Shown: positions 52,329 through 62,154, counted from the first letter of the stretch. The stretch is 64,000 nt of DNA from Bradyrhizobium diazoefficiens (GCF_018131015.1 NZ_JAFCJJ010000002.1:425725-489724); one strand, 5' to 3'. Notes: generated by a model not told the origin, from the sequence alone. A program made the numbers and translations.

Positions 52329-53066
52329 ATGAGCGAGATCGTCACGGCGGGCATTCTGGTCATCGGGGATGAAATCCTGTCCGGCCGGACCAAGGACAAG
52401 AATATCGGCTTCATCGCCGAATACCTGACCAATATCGGCATCGATCTCAAGGAGGTCCGGGTCGTCTCTGACGACGAGGACGACATCATCGCGGCGCTGA
52501 ATGCACTGCGGCAACGCTACACCTACGTCTTCACCACCGGCGGCATCGGGCCGACCCATGACGACATCACCGCCGACAGCGTCGCAAAAGCCTTCGGGGT
52601 CGGCATCGACCACCATCCGGAGGTGGTCGCCCGTTTCCGCGAACGCTGGAGCGGGCAGGACCTCAACGAGGCCCGCCTGCGCATGGCCCGCATCCCCGAC
52701 GGCGCCGAGCTGATCCAGAGCGCCACCATCCTCGCGCCGGGCTTCAAGATCGGCAACGTCATCGTCATGGCCGGTGTGCCCTCGATCATGCAGGCGATGA
52801 TGGACATCGTCTCGCCCAAGCTGAAATCCGGCGTCCGCATGCTGTCCGAATCGGTCCGCGCCAACGCCCGCGAGGGCGACATCGGCAGCCCGCTGCGGGC
52901 GATCGCCGCAGCCCATCCGGACACCATCATCGGCAGCTATCCCTTCATGGATGAAGAGCAGAAGCCCAACACCAACCTCGTGGTGCGCTCGCGCGATGCG
53001 GGGAAGCTTGCCTCCGCGATGGCCGCGGTGAAGGAAATGCTGGCGGGATTGAACGTCACCCGCTAG
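52329..53066 (+). CDS. MoaB/CinA N-terminal domain protein
   Basis: The protein has 245 residues: a stand-alone COG1058 domain without the C-terminal nicotinamide-nucleotide amidase of full CinA. It starts TAGILVIGDEILSGRTKDKNIGFIAEYL and has VFTTGGIGPTHDDITADSVAKAFG, the molybdopterin-binding-like fold. COG1058 has been linked to ADP-ribose pyrophosphatase activity in pyridine nucleotide recycling. It is followed 36 bases on by xanthine phosphoribosyltransferase, so both may act in nucleotide salvage. It is divergent from the Anbu locus. Confidence 0.92.
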   Translation: MSEIVTAGILVIGDEILSGRTKDKNIGFIAEYLTNIGIDLKEVRVVSDDEDDIIAALNALRQRYTYVFTTGGIGPTHDDITADSVAKAFGVGIDHHPEVVARFRERWSGQDLNEARLRMARIPDGAELIQSATILAPGFKIGNVIVMAGVPSIMQAMMDIVSPKLKSGVRMLSESVRANAREGDIGSPLRAIAAAHPDTIIGSYPFMDEEQKPNTNLVVRSRDAGKLASAMAAVKEMLAGLNVTR

Positions 53067-53102
53067 CAGAGAAGTTGCCGGGTGAGATTGCAGGAGACGA
53101 CG

Positions 53103-53624
53103 ATGGCTGGTGACGAACTGAGTGCGCAGGAGCGGGCGGGCCGGCCCTTTCCGGTGTCGTGGGACCAGTTCCACCGGGATTGCCGGGCGCTGACCTGGCG
53201 GCTCAACGAGGTCGGTCCATTCCATGCGGTGATCGCGATCACCCGCGGCGGCCTGGTGCCGGCCGCGATCGTCGCCCGCGAGCTCGGCGTGCGCGTGATC
53301 GACACGGTCTGCATCGCCAGCTACGACCACGACAAGCAGGGCGATCTGCAGGTCCTCAAGGGCATCTCGGATGCCGCCATGAAGCTCGGCGGCGGCACCG
53401 GCAAGGGGCTCCTGATCGTCGACGACCTCGTCGACACCGGCAAGACCGGCAAGCTGGTGCGCGAGATGCTGCCCGATGCGCACTTCGCCACCGTCTACGC
53501 CAAGCCCAAGGGACGCCCGCTGGTCGACACCTTCATCACGGAAGTGTCGCAGGACACCTGGATCTTCTTCCCCTGGGACACCGCGCTGTCCTATCACCCG
53601 CCGCTGCGTGACGGGGCGGCGTGA
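53103..53624 (+). CDS. gpt: Xanthine-guanine phosphoribosyltransferase
   Basis: The protein has 173 residues. The PRPP-binding motif is [20 protein letters not shown], and [28 protein letters not shown] is the first conserved block of the Gpt family. [16 protein letters not shown] is the N-terminal family feature. It salvages xanthine and guanine to their nucleotides with PRPP. ATG 53103 is chosen because GAGACGACG precedes it; an upstream codon 53082 is less likely. Confidence 0.93.
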   Translation: MAGDELSAQERAGRPFPVSWDQFHRDCRALTWRLNEVGPFHAVIAITRGGLVPAAIVARELGVRVIDTVCIASYDHDKQGDLQVLKGISDAAMKLGGGTGKGLLIVDDLVDTGKTGKLVREMLPDAHFATVYAKPKGRPLVDTFITEVSQDTWIFFPWDTALSYHPPLRDGAA

Positions 53625-53634
53625 TCTTTCTTCA

Positions 53635-53766
53635 CCTCGCCCCGCTTGCGGGGAGAGGTCGGCGCGAAGCGCCGGGTGAGGGGGAGCTTCCGCGAGTCCG
53701 TCTCTCACTTTATTTGTAGAGGCAGCCCCTCACCCCAACCCTCTCCCCGTAAGACGGGGCGAGGGA
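53635..53766. repeat. Palindromic intergenic repeat, family E
   Basis: It is bounded by CCTCGCCCCGCTTGCGGGGAGAGG and the inverted CTCTCCCCGTAAGACGGGGCGAGG-type arms, with GGGTGAGGGG and CCCCTCACCCC inside. It fills the space between gpt and the next gene, whose start codon follows 14 bases later. Elements of this type are widespread in alphaproteobacterial genomes. Confidence 0.8.
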
Positions 53767-53779
53767 GCAGACCCACCCC

Positions 53780-54436
53780 ATGCCCCTGCAAAACCGCGTC
53801 ACGCCGACCGGCGACATCATCGCCACCCCGCATCGCGGCCTGTTCACCGGCAACCGCGGCATCATCCACGATCCCGCGACCAGGACGCTGCTCAGGAAGC
53901 GCTGGTCCTCGCCGGCCTGGATCACGTGCCTGTGCGAATTCCGCGGCTGGCGGCGGGCGGTGATGGCGCGCCGAAGCTGGACCGAGCTGTTCTTCCTCGA
54001 TGAGGCCACCGCCTTTGCCGCAGGTCACCGGCCCTGCTTCTTCTGCCGCCGCGACGATGCCAACCGCTTTCGCGATGCGTGGCAGAGGGGCAATGGCGTG
54101 GGCGATGTGAGCGCGAAGGCGATGGATGCCGAGCTGCATCGGGAGCGGCTCGATCGCGGCAGGAAGCGGCTGCACGACTTGCCGATGCCGCTGGCGCAAT
54201 TGCCCGACGGCGCGATGGTGCGGCAGGACGAGGAAAGTTTTCTGGTGGTGCAGGGCAGGGCGCTGAAGTGGACGCCGGCCGGCTACGTCAGCGGTGCACA
54301 TGACCTGTCCCAGCCTATGCTGCTGACACCGCCATCGACGTTGCGTGCGATGCGTGCGGGTTACAAAGCCATGCTGCATCCCAGCGCGCAGCTCGCTCCC
54401 TCCCCCCTTGTGGGGGAGGGCGGGGGAGAGGGGTAG
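53780..54436 (+). CDS. Conserved hypothetical protein with repeat-derived C-terminus
   Basis: The protein has 218 residues. Conserved-looking segments are TPTGDIIATPHRGLFTGNRGIIHD, WITCLCEFRGWRRAVMARRSWTELFFLDEATAFAAGHRPCFFCRRDDANRF and MLLTPPSTLRAMRAGYKAMLHPSA. The HRPCFFCRR segment resembles a metal or nucleic-acid binding site, but no family function is known. The last codons (PSPLVGEGGGEG) lie in an intergenic palindrome, so the original stop has been replaced. The start is just after repeat family E and has no strong ribosome site. Confidence 0.82.
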   Translation: MPLQNRVTPTGDIIATPHRGLFTGNRGIIHDPATRTLLRKRWSSPAWITCLCEFRGWRRAVMARRSWTELFFLDEATAFAAGHRPCFFCRRDDANRFRDAWQRGNGVGDVSAKAMDAELHRERLDRGRKRLHDLPMPLAQLPDGAMVRQDEESFLVVQGRALKWTPAGYVSGAHDLSQPMLLTPPSTLRAMRAGYKAMLHPSAQLAPSPLVGEGGGEG

Positions 54437-54500
54437 CCACAAGCGAGAGCGGAGTTCGCGGCCACCCCTCTCCCTAACCCTCCCCCACAAGGGGGGAGGG
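54398..54500. repeat. Palindromic repeat, family F, overlapping a gene end
   Basis: Its outer arms, CCCTCCCCCCTTGTGGGGGA (54398-54417) and the exact complement at 54481-54500, are 20 bases and perfect. Inner GGGGGAGAGGGGT/ACCCCTCTCCC arms follow. It codes for the last residues of the upstream gene and separates it from the convergent secreted 78-residue protein. Confidence 0.88.
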
Positions 54501-54518
54501 AACGCACCGAGCGTGGTG

Positions 54519-54755
54519 CTACTTCAGCGGCCGCCCTTGCTCGTCCACCGTCGTCCGCGCGTCACGCAGCGCCCATTCGCGGATGACCTGGCGGCATCGC
54601 GTCAGCTCGGCCTCGCTTGCGGAGCCCGGTCCCTTCTCGGCGCGTGCCACCATCGCCTTGCAGTTTTGCAGTACGGAGCGATCCTCCGCGCGCGCAGGCA
54701 AGGTGATCGCCGCAAGAGTGGCGGCGATCAGCATCGTCCGCATTACCATCATCAT
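54519..54755 (-). CDS. Small secreted hypothetical protein coupled to MetE-like gene
   Basis: The protein has 78 residues. A signal peptide (MRTMLIAATLAAITLPARA) is followed by a mature helical part with two cysteines (QNCKAMVARA and LTRCRQVI). The ATG at 54755 overlaps the stop codon of the MetE-like gene (ATGA); three more in-frame ATGs follow within the first five codons. Function is unknown; the position implies co-translation. Confidence 0.65.
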   Translation of the reverse strand: MMMVMRTMLIAATLAAITLPARAEDRSVLQNCKAMVARAEKGPGSASEAELTRCRQVIREWALRDARTTVDEQGRPLK

Positions 54756-55774
54756 CCGAGCTTCTCGCGCGCGAGCGCGGCGCCGGCGCCGAGCGCCATC
54801 AGCTTGGCCTCGGCGATCTCGCGCCGCATCGGCGCCATGCCGCAATTGGTGGTGGCGATGATGTTGCTCTTCGGCACGAATTTCGACACCGCGTCGATCA
54901 CCTTCACGACGTCCTCCGCCGTCTCCACGGTATCGCTGGCGACGTCGATCACGCCGGCCTGCACGATCTTGGTCTTGAGCAGCGCGAGCAGGTCGAGCGG
55001 CACCTTCGAATTGCGGCACTCGATCGCGACCTGCTGGATCGGGCTCGCATCGATCGCCGGAAAGATCTGCTCATACTGACGCCACTGCGCGCCCAGCGTC
55101 TCCTTCCAGTCGGTGTTGGCCTTGATGCCATAGCCGTAGCAGATGTGCACGGCGGTGGCGCAGGTCAGCCCCTGCGCGGCGCGCTCCAGCGCCTTGATGC
55201 CCCAGTCGTTGACCTCGTCCATGTAGACGTTGAAGGCGGGTTCGTCGAACTGCACGAGATCGACGCCGTCGGCCTGCAATGCCTTGGCTTCCTCGTTCAG
55301 CAGCTCGGCAAAGGCAAAGGCCATCTTGACCCGGTCGCCATAATAGCGGTCGGCGATGGTGTCGATGATGGTCATCGGCCCGGGCAAAGTGAACTTCAGC
55401 TTCCTCTTCGTGTGCGTGCGAGCGATGCGCGCCTCGTCGGCGTGGACGCGGCCCTTGAGCCGGAGCGGCGCGACCACCTGCGGCACCATCGCCTTGTAGC
55501 GGTCCTTCCGGATTCCCATCTCGACCCTGTGGGCGAAGTCGATGCCCTCGATCTTCTCCAGAAAACCGTGCACGAAATGCTGCCGGGCCTGCTCGCCCTC
55601 GGTGACGATGTCGATGCCGGCGTCCTCCTGGACCTTGACGGCGAGCATGGTGGCGTCACGCTTGGCGCGTGCAAGCTCCTCGCCCTGCGACTTCCAGGGC
55701 GCCCACAGCATGTTGGGCTCGGCGAGCCATTCCGGCTTCGGCAAGGAGCCGGCGATCGTGGTTGGAAACAGCAT
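54752..55774 (-). CDS. Core-MetE-like cobalamin-independent methionine synthase family protein
   Basis: The protein has 340 residues, corresponding to the C-terminal catalytic half of MetE; the N-terminal half is absent, as in core-MetE families. FPTTIAGSLPKPEWL is the conserved start; LPGPMTIIDTIADRYYGD and VDLVQFDEPAFNVYMDEV follow. Zinc ligands appear as His210 and Cys212 (AVHICYGYG), Glu252 (AIECRNS) and Cys311 (TTNCGMAP). It likely transfers a methyl group to homocysteine or another thiol; the methyl donor is unknown. GGGAGGG precedes ATG 55774. Confidence 0.9.
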   Translation of the reverse strand: MLFPTTIAGSLPKPEWLAEPNMLWAPWKSQGEELARAKRDATMLAVKVQEDAGIDIVTEGEQARQHFVHGFLEKIEGIDFAHRVEMGIRKDRYKAMVPQVVAPLRLKGRVHADEARIARTHTKRKLKFTLPGPMTIIDTIADRYYGDRVKMAFAFAELLNEEAKALQADGVDLVQFDEPAFNVYMDEVNDWGIKALERAAQGLTCATAVHICYGYGIKANTDWKETLGAQWRQYEQIFPAIDASPIQQVAIECRNSKVPLDLLALLKTKIVQAGVIDVASDTVETAEDVVKVIDAVSKFVPKSNIIATTNCGMAPMRREIAEAKLMALGAGAALAREKLG

Positions 55775-55895
55775 GGCGGCCCTCCCGGCGGGTTGTGTTG
55801 CGCCCCTTCCTGCCATGTCTTAACGTCGAGGTACAGAACAACAAAAGTCGCCTTTAAACGGCGAGAGCAACGGGGAAGGCCGAAGGCTTGAGATC

Positions 55896-56597
55896 ATGAT
55901 CGACCTCTATTATGCGCCGACCCCGAACGGCTGGAAAATCTCGATCATGCTGGAGGAACTCGGGCTTCCCTATACCGTGAAACCGGTCAACATCCGTGCC
56001 GGCGAGCAGTTTGAGCCTGAGTTTCTCGCGATCTCACCGAACAACCGGATTCCGGCGATCGTCGATCATGCGCCGGCCGACGGTGGCGCGCCGTTCTCGG
56101 CGTTCGAGACCGGCGCCATCCTGATCTATCTCGCGGAAAAAACCGGCCGCTTCCTGCCGACAGACCTGCGCGGCCGCTCCACCACCATCCAGTGGGTGAT
56201 GTGGCAGATGGCGGGCCTCGGGCCCATGCTCGGCCAGCACGGCCATTTCGCGCTCTATGCGGCGGAAAAGATTCCTTATGCGATCGACCGCTACCGCGAC
56301 GAGGCGGCGCGGCTCTACGGCGTGCTCGACCGCCAGTTGGCCAGGACCGGCGCCTATGTCGCCGGCGATTATTCCATCGCCGACATCGCGTGCTTTCCCT
56401 GGACCATGACCCACAAGGCGCAGGGCTTTACGCTCGACGACTATCCGAACGTCAAGCGCTGGTATGCCGAGGTGCGCGCACGGCCGCAGGTGCAGGCCGG
56501 GCTTGCGATCGGAAAATTCGTCAAGGAGCCGTTCGACGAGGAATCACGCAAGATCATGTTCGGCCAGCGTGCGAAGGAAGTGTTGGGAAAGACGTGA
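55896..56597 (+). CDS. Glutathione S-transferase (YfcG/Yghu-like)
   Basis: The protein has 233 residues. IDLYYAPTPNGWKISIMLEELGLPYTVKPVNIRAGEQFEPEFLAISPNNRIPAIVDH is the hallmark of the YfcG/Ure2p-like subgroup, which has glutathione disulfide reductase activity; the active Thr/Asn is in PTPNGWK. The helical C-terminal domain has YVAGDYSIADIACFPW. It precedes a DsbA-like isomerase gene by 65 bases, so a glutathione-dependent pathway is plausible. Confidence 0.93.
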   Translation: MIDLYYAPTPNGWKISIMLEELGLPYTVKPVNIRAGEQFEPEFLAISPNNRIPAIVDHAPADGGAPFSAFETGAILIYLAEKTGRFLPTDLRGRSTTIQWVMWQMAGLGPMLGQHGHFALYAAEKIPYAIDRYRDEAARLYGVLDRQLARTGAYVAGDYSIADIACFPWTMTHKAQGFTLDDYPNVKRWYAEVRARPQVQAGLAIGKFVKEPFDEESRKIMFGQRAKEVLGKT

Positions 56598-56662
56598 CGG
56601 CAACGCTGCCATTCCGGGGCGCGCGCAACGTGCCCCGGAATGACAAGAGCAAAGGAAACGCC

Positions 56663-57271
56663 ATGATCGAATTCTTCTTCGACTGTTCCAGTCCCTGGAC
56701 CTATCTCGCCTTCCACAACATCCAGCCGCTGGCCCGGGAGCTGGGGGCCGAGATCGTCTGGCGGCCGATCCTGGTCGGCGGCATCTTCAACACCGTCAAT
56801 CCGAGCGTCTATGCCCAGCGCGAAAAGCCGGTGCCGCTGAAGGCGCGCTACATGAAGAAGGACCTTCAGGACTGGGCGCGCTCGGCCGGCCTTGCGATCA
56901 AGATGCCGCCGACGGTGTTTCCGGTGAACAGCGTCAAGGCGATGCGCGGCTGCATCTGGTTAGCTGCGGACATGGTGCCGTTCGCGACCGCATTGTTCGA
57001 GGCCTATTGGGGCGACGACAAGGACATCTCGCAGGATGCGGTGCTGGCCGGGATCTGCCGCAAGGTCGGCGTCGACGAGCAAAAATTCTTCGCCGGCATC
57101 GCGGAGCAGGGGATCAAGGATCAGCTCAAGGCCAACACGGAAGAGGTCGTCGCGCGCGGCGGCTTCGGCTCGCCGACGATCTTCGTGAACAGGACCGACA
57201 TGTATTTCGGCAACGACCGCCTGCCGCTGATCCGCGAGGCGCTTCTGCGCAGCAAGGCGAGTGCGGCCTGA
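56663..57271 (+). CDS. 2-hydroxychromene-2-carboxylate isomerase-like DsbA-family protein
   Basis: The protein has 202 residues. The thioredoxin-like start is IEFFFDCSSPWTYLAFHNIQPLA; the CxxC of DsbA is replaced by CSSP, with Ser as the glutathione-binding residue, and the helical insert and cis-Pro region FGSPTIFVN are present. HCCA isomerases act in naphthalene-type ring degradation, but many relatives have other roles. ATG 56663 follows AAAGGAAA. It overlaps the next gene by one base (TGATG). Confidence 0.9.
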   Translation: MIEFFFDCSSPWTYLAFHNIQPLARELGAEIVWRPILVGGIFNTVNPSVYAQREKPVPLKARYMKKDLQDWARSAGLAIKMPPTVFPVNSVKAMRGCIWLAADMVPFATALFEAYWGDDKDISQDAVLAGICRKVGVDEQKFFAGIAEQGIKDQLKANTEEVVARGGFGSPTIFVNRTDMYFGNDRLPLIREALLRSKASAA

Positions 57272-58248
57272 TGGTGCGGGCTGTCGTCTGCCGCGCCCTC
57301 GGCGCGCCCGAAAGCTTGCGGCTGGAGGAGTTTCCGTCGCGACCCGTGAAACCGGGCGAGGTGCGCGTGGCGATCCGCGCCGCCGGGCTCAACTTTCCCG
57401 ACGTGCTGATGGCCGCTGGCGAATATCAGCTCAAGCCGGAGCTGCCGTTCACGCCCGGCATGGAAGCCGCCGGCGATGTGCTTGAGGTCGGCCCGGAGGC
57501 GCGCGGCGTTGCCGTCGGCGACAAGGTCATCGTCAAGATGCGGCACGGCGCATTCACCGACGAAGCGGTGGTGATGCCGTCGCAGCTCACGCCGATGCCG
57601 TCGAATTTCGACTACGCGGAAGCCGCGACCTATCTTGCGGGCCACGGCACCGCCTATCATGCGCTGATCGACCGCGGCCGGGTCGAGCCAGGCGAGGTGC
57701 TGCTGGTGCACGGTGCGGGCGGCGGCGTCGGCCTTGCCGCAGTCGAGCTCGGCAAGATGCTGGGCGCGACGGTGATCGCGACGGCCTCCAGCGACGAGAA
57801 GCTTGCAGTGGCGAAATCGCGCGGCGCCGACCACCTCATCCGCTACGACCGCGAGCCGTTCCGCGACGCCGTCAAGCGCATCACCGACGGCCGCGGCGCG
57901 GACGTGGTGTTCGACCCCGTCGGCGGCCAGGTCTTTGAGGATTCGATGCGCTGCATCGCCTGGGGCGCGCGGCTGCTGGTGATCGGATTCACCGGCGGCA
58001 TCGGCGCGGCCAGGACCAATCTGTTGATGATCAAGGGCGCAAGCGTGCTCGGCGTGCGTGCCGGTGAAGCGGTGCGGAAAAATCCCGCGCTCGGCGAGGT
58101 GCGTCTGAAGGCGCTGCTCGCATGGGCGGAGGAGGGCAAGCTGCGCCCCAACGTCTCGCACCGCCTGCCGCTGCAGGACTATGCGAAGGCGATGCGGCTG
58201 TTGCTCGACCGCAAGGCGATCGGACGCGTAGCGCTGGTGATGGAGTGA
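57271..58248 (+). CDS. NADPH:quinone oxidoreductase-like medium-chain dehydrogenase
   Basis: The protein has 325 residues. The N-terminal GroES-like fold has LNFPDVLMAAGEYQLKPELPFTPGMEAAGDVLEVG, the Rossmann domain has VLLVHGAGGGVGLAAVELGKMLGATVIATASSDEKL, and YDREPFRDAVKRITDGRGADVVFDPVGG follows. Zinc ligands are absent, as in QOR-type enzymes. It reduces quinones or enones with NADPH. It starts in the stop codon of the isomerase gene and forms an operon with it and the GST. Confidence 0.93.
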   Translation: MVRAVVCRALGAPESLRLEEFPSRPVKPGEVRVAIRAAGLNFPDVLMAAGEYQLKPELPFTPGMEAAGDVLEVGPEARGVAVGDKVIVKMRHGAFTDEAVVMPSQLTPMPSNFDYAEAATYLAGHGTAYHALIDRGRVEPGEVLLVHGAGGGVGLAAVELGKMLGATVIATASSDEKLAVAKSRGADHLIRYDREPFRDAVKRITDGRGADVVFDPVGGQVFEDSMRCIAWGARLLVIGFTGGIGAARTNLLMIKGASVLGVRAGEAVRKNPALGEVRLKALLAWAEEGKLRPNVSHRLPLQDYAKAMRLLLDRKAIGRVALVME

Positions 58249-58330
58249 CGAGCGAGGTTGTATCAATCTGGCATTGAAGTCTGCGGGTATCGACGGGATA
58301 ATCGTCAATTATCGATCCGGAGATCGACCC

Positions 58331-58546
58331 ATGTCTCAGAAGTCTGACGCTGAAGCTATTGAAGAAGCCTATCGAGCAAAGCTGAATAACCTGTTTGATA
58401 CGTTTGTTAGAACGATGATGGACTGGTCCGGCGAAGCAAATGGCGAGAAGAGGTCTCTGGACCAATTCACCAGGGGATTGAAATTTGCACGGCGGGCCAG
58501 GGAACTTGCGCTCGCGGCCGTTGGAGCGCAGGGCGATGTCGCGTAG
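58331..58546 (+). CDS. Small hypothetical protein
   Basis: The predicted product has 71 residues, helical and charged (KSDAEAIEEAYRAKLNNLFDTFVRTMMDW, FTRGLKFARRARELALAAVG). No signal peptide or membrane helix is present. Codon use between 58260 and 58470 is clearly less GC-rich than in neighbours, which may mean recent arrival. Upstream TTG 58274 is in frame but less likely. No function can be given. Confidence 0.55.
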   Translation: MSQKSDAEAIEEAYRAKLNNLFDTFVRTMMDWSGEANGEKRSLDQFTRGLKFARRARELALAAVGAQGDVA

Positions 58547-58552
58547 GAAGTC

Positions 58553-58572
58553 GGGGCGGGGAATCCCGCCCC
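58553..58572. terminator. Hairpin between convergent genes
   Basis: GGGGCGGG (58553-58560) pairs with CCCGCCCC (58565-58572) across GAAT. It lies between the ends of two convergent genes and probably stops transcription both ways, although no T-run follows on either side. Confidence 0.55.
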
Positions 58573-58582
58573 AATCGCCGCG

Positions 58583-59473
<891 letters not shown>

Positions 59474-59567
59474 GGGTGGTTCCTTCCTTCGTGAGCGCGG
59501 TCTCGTGCAGAGACGTCATGCATGCACGCCATCGTCCGTCTTGCGCGGACTGGGCATGGCGTCGTCC

Positions 59568-60989
59568 TCAGTGCGCCGGCGGCCTTGGCCAGGGCCGCTG
59601 CGCACCGCGCAGGCCCTCGAACGTCTTGGCCATGCCGAGCACGCCGATGTCGTCGAAGCGGCGGCCGACGATCTGCACGCCGATGGGAAAACCCCTGGCG
59701 TCGAAGCCGCCATTGATGGAGACCGCGGGGTTCTCCGACATATTCCACGGCACGGTATAGCAGATGTGCTCGAACGGCTTCATCGGATCGTTCAGGGGCG
59801 AAGCGAACTCGGCCGGGTAATTCACGTTCGGCGCGGTCGGCGAAATCACATAGTCGAGCTCGCAGAACAGCTTTGCCGCGGCCGCGCGGATCGCCATGGT
59901 CTGGTTGAAGCCGCGCATCACATCCAGGCCCGACAGCTTCGCGCCGGACTCGCCCCATTTGAAGATATAGGGCAGCACCTTTGCCTGCTCGGCCGGCGTC
60001 AGCTTCGACAGATCGTCCCACATCCGCGCGCGCCAGAAATTGTCGAGGCCGTCGAGCATCTCGCGGGTGAGGATGCCGTCGACCTCGGTGACGACGCTGC
60101 CTGCGGATTCGAACGCCTTGGCGGCCTTCACCGCGACCTCGCGCACCGGCTTCTCCAGCGCCTGGCCGACGCCGGGATCGAGCATCAGGCCGATGCGCAG
60201 CTTGCGCGGCGATTTCTCGATCCCCTTCCAGTTGAGGGGCTCGGCGGGCAGGCTCATGCCGTCGCGGCGGTCGGGTTTTGCGATCACGCTCATCATCAGC
60301 GCGCAATCGTCCACCGTGCGGGTCATGGGGCCGGCGACGCGGCCGACATAGGGCGGATCGATCGGCACGCGGCCAAGGCTCGGCTTCAGGCCGACAAGGC
60401 CGCACCAGCCGGCCGGCAGGCGTACCGAGCCGCCGATATCGGTGCCGAGATGCAGCGGACCATAGCCGGCCGCCGCGGCGGCACCCGCACCGGCGCTGGA
60501 GCCGCCGGGGTTCTTGCTGAGGTCCCAGGGATTGCGCGCGAGCGCATGGAAAGAGGAGAGTCCCGAGGACAGCATGCCGTAATCGGGCATCGTCGTCTTG
60601 GCGAAGATGACCGCGCCGGCCTCGCGCAGCCGCGCAGCAGGCGGAGCATCCCTCTCGGCCGGCACGAGCTTGACGCTGGCAGCGCCCAGCGGCACCGGCA
60701 CGCCCTTGGTCGCGATGTTGTCCTTGATCGTCACCGGCACGCCGTCGAGCGCGCCGGACGGCTCGCCCCCCGCCCAGCGTGCGGTCGAGGCCCTGGCGGT
60801 CTCCCGCGCGCCGTCGGGATCGAAAGCATAGAGCGCCTTGAGATGCGGCTCCCAGACTGCGACGTGCGCGAGCACGTCCTCCAGCACCTCGCTCGGCGAG
60901 AACTGCTTTGTGCGATAGCCCGCGATCAGGTCGACCGCGGAGAGATCGTGCAGCGAGGTGACGGCCTCCTCGGCGCTCTTCTTATGCAT
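59568..60989 (-). CDS. Amidase (amidase signature family)
   Basis: The protein has 473 residues. The Ser-cisSer-Lys triad is Lys89 (GVPVTIKDNIATKG), a cis-Ser in NPGGSSAGAGAA (164-165) and nucleophile Ser188 (GTDIGGSVRLPAGWCGLVGLKPS). It hydrolyses amides to acids and ammonia; GatA, the essential transamidosome member, has a different context. It starts ATG 60989, overlapping the M20 gene's 3' end by eight bases. The longer open frame upstream overlaps M20 coding and is not used. Confidence 0.93.
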   Translation of the reverse strand: MHKKSAEEAVTSLHDLSAVDLIAGYRTKQFSPSEVLEDVLAHVAVWEPHLKALYAFDPDGARETARASTARWAGGEPSGALDGVPVTIKDNIATKGVPVPLGAASVKLVPAERDAPPAARLREAGAVIFAKTTMPDYGMLSSGLSSFHALARNPWDLSKNPGGSSAGAGAAAAAGYGPLHLGTDIGGSVRLPAGWCGLVGLKPSLGRVPIDPPYVGRVAGPMTRTVDDCALMMSVIAKPDRRDGMSLPAEPLNWKGIEKSPRKLRIGLMLDPGVGQALEKPVREVAVKAAKAFESAGSVVTEVDGILTREMLDGLDNFWRARMWDDLSKLTPAEQAKVLPYIFKWGESGAKLSGLDVMRGFNQTMAIRAAAAKLFCELDYVISPTAPNVNYPAEFASPLNDPMKPFEHICYTVPWNMSENPAVSINGGFDARGFPIGVQIVGRRFDDIGVLGMAKTFEGLRGAQRPWPRPPAH

Positions 60990-62154
60990 GGCTGCCTGCC
61001 GGCATACGCGTCTCGATGATCCGGGCGAACATGCTGGCGCCAATCGGCAGGATCTTGTCGTCGAGCACATAGCCGGGATTGTGCACGGGCACCGAGCCGT
61101 CATGGCCAACCCAGAAATAGGCACCGGGAATGCTCTGCAGCATGTCGGCGAAATCCTCGCTGCCCATCTTCGGCTGGCTGCGGGTGATGACCTTGGCGGG
61201 ATCGACGACGGTGCGCGCGACGTCCTCGACCACCTTGGATTGCTCGACCTGGTTGACCAGCACGCCAAAAGTATCGCGGACGTCGGCCTCGATCTCGCAC
61301 TTGAACGCGCTGGCGATGCCGGCACAGATCGTGCGGATGCGCTCGCGGATCAGCGCCCGGACCTCATCCGAGAAGGCGCGGATGGTGCCGCAGAGATGTG
61401 CCTCGCCGGGAATGACGTTGTAGGCGGAGCCGGCATGGATCTGGGTGATCGAGATGACGGCGGCCTGCAGCGGCTCGACGTTGCGGCTGACGATGGTCTG
61501 GATCGCCTGCGCCAGCGTGGTTGCGATGATCACCGCGTCCTTGGAGTGCTCGGGCATCGCGCCATGCGCGCCATAGCCGCTGATCCGCAGGTCGAAGAAG
61601 TCGGCGCCGGCCATGGCGGGACCGGGCAGGATCGCGATCTCGCCGAGATTGAGGTCGGGCGCGTTGTGCAGGCCATAGAGCTCGTCGCACGGAAATTTCT
61701 CGAACAGCCCGTCCTTGATCATGGCGCGGGCGCCGCCGAGGCCTTCCTCGGCCGGCTGGAAGATCAGGTGCACGGTGCCGTCGAAATTTTTGGTCTCGGC
61801 GAGGTAGCGTGCGGTGCCGAGCAGCATGGTGGTGTGGCCGTCATGGCCGCAGCCGTGGAAGCGGCCGGGAATGGTGGAGCGCCATTTCAGATTGGTGTTC
61901 TCCTCCATCGGCAGCGCGTCCATGTCGGCGCGCAGGCCGATGCGCTTGCCGCTTGCGCCCTTGCCCTTGATGACGCCGATCACGCCGGTGCCGCCGAGAC
62001 CGCGATGCACCTCGATGCCCCAGCTCTTCAGCCTGTCGGCGACGATGCCGGAGGTGCGCACTTCCTCGAAGCCGATCTCGGGATGGGCGTGGAGGTCGCG
62101 GCGGATGGCGGTGAGTTCGTCGGCATAGCCGTCGATGCGGTCGATCGTGGGCAT
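60982..62154 (-). CDS. M20 family amidohydrolase/aminoacylase
   Basis: The protein has 390 residues. Metal ligands are Cys102 and His104 (FHGCGHDGHTTM), Glu136/137 (FQPAEEGLGGA), His at LHNAPD and a late His in VHNPGYVLDD; AHPEIGFEEVRTS is the N-terminal family mark. This is the hippurate hydrolase/aminoacylase (peptidase M20D) type. It removes acyl groups from amino acids, in line with the amidase and MlrC-like genes around it. It follows the M81 gene by 13 bases. Confidence 0.93.
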   Translation of the reverse strand: MPTIDRIDGYADELTAIRRDLHAHPEIGFEEVRTSGIVADRLKSWGIEVHRGLGGTGVIGVIKGKGASGKRIGLRADMDALPMEENTNLKWRSTIPGRFHGCGHDGHTTMLLGTARYLAETKNFDGTVHLIFQPAEEGLGGARAMIKDGLFEKFPCDELYGLHNAPDLNLGEIAILPGPAMAGADFFDLRISGYGAHGAMPEHSKDAVIIATTLAQAIQTIVSRNVEPLQAAVISITQIHAGSAYNVIPGEAHLCGTIRAFSDEVRALIRERIRTICAGIASAFKCEIEADVRDTFGVLVNQVEQSKVVEDVARTVVDPAKVITRSQPKMGSEDFADMLQSIPGAYFWVGHDGSVPVHNPGYVLDDKILPIGASMFARIIETRMPAGSHA

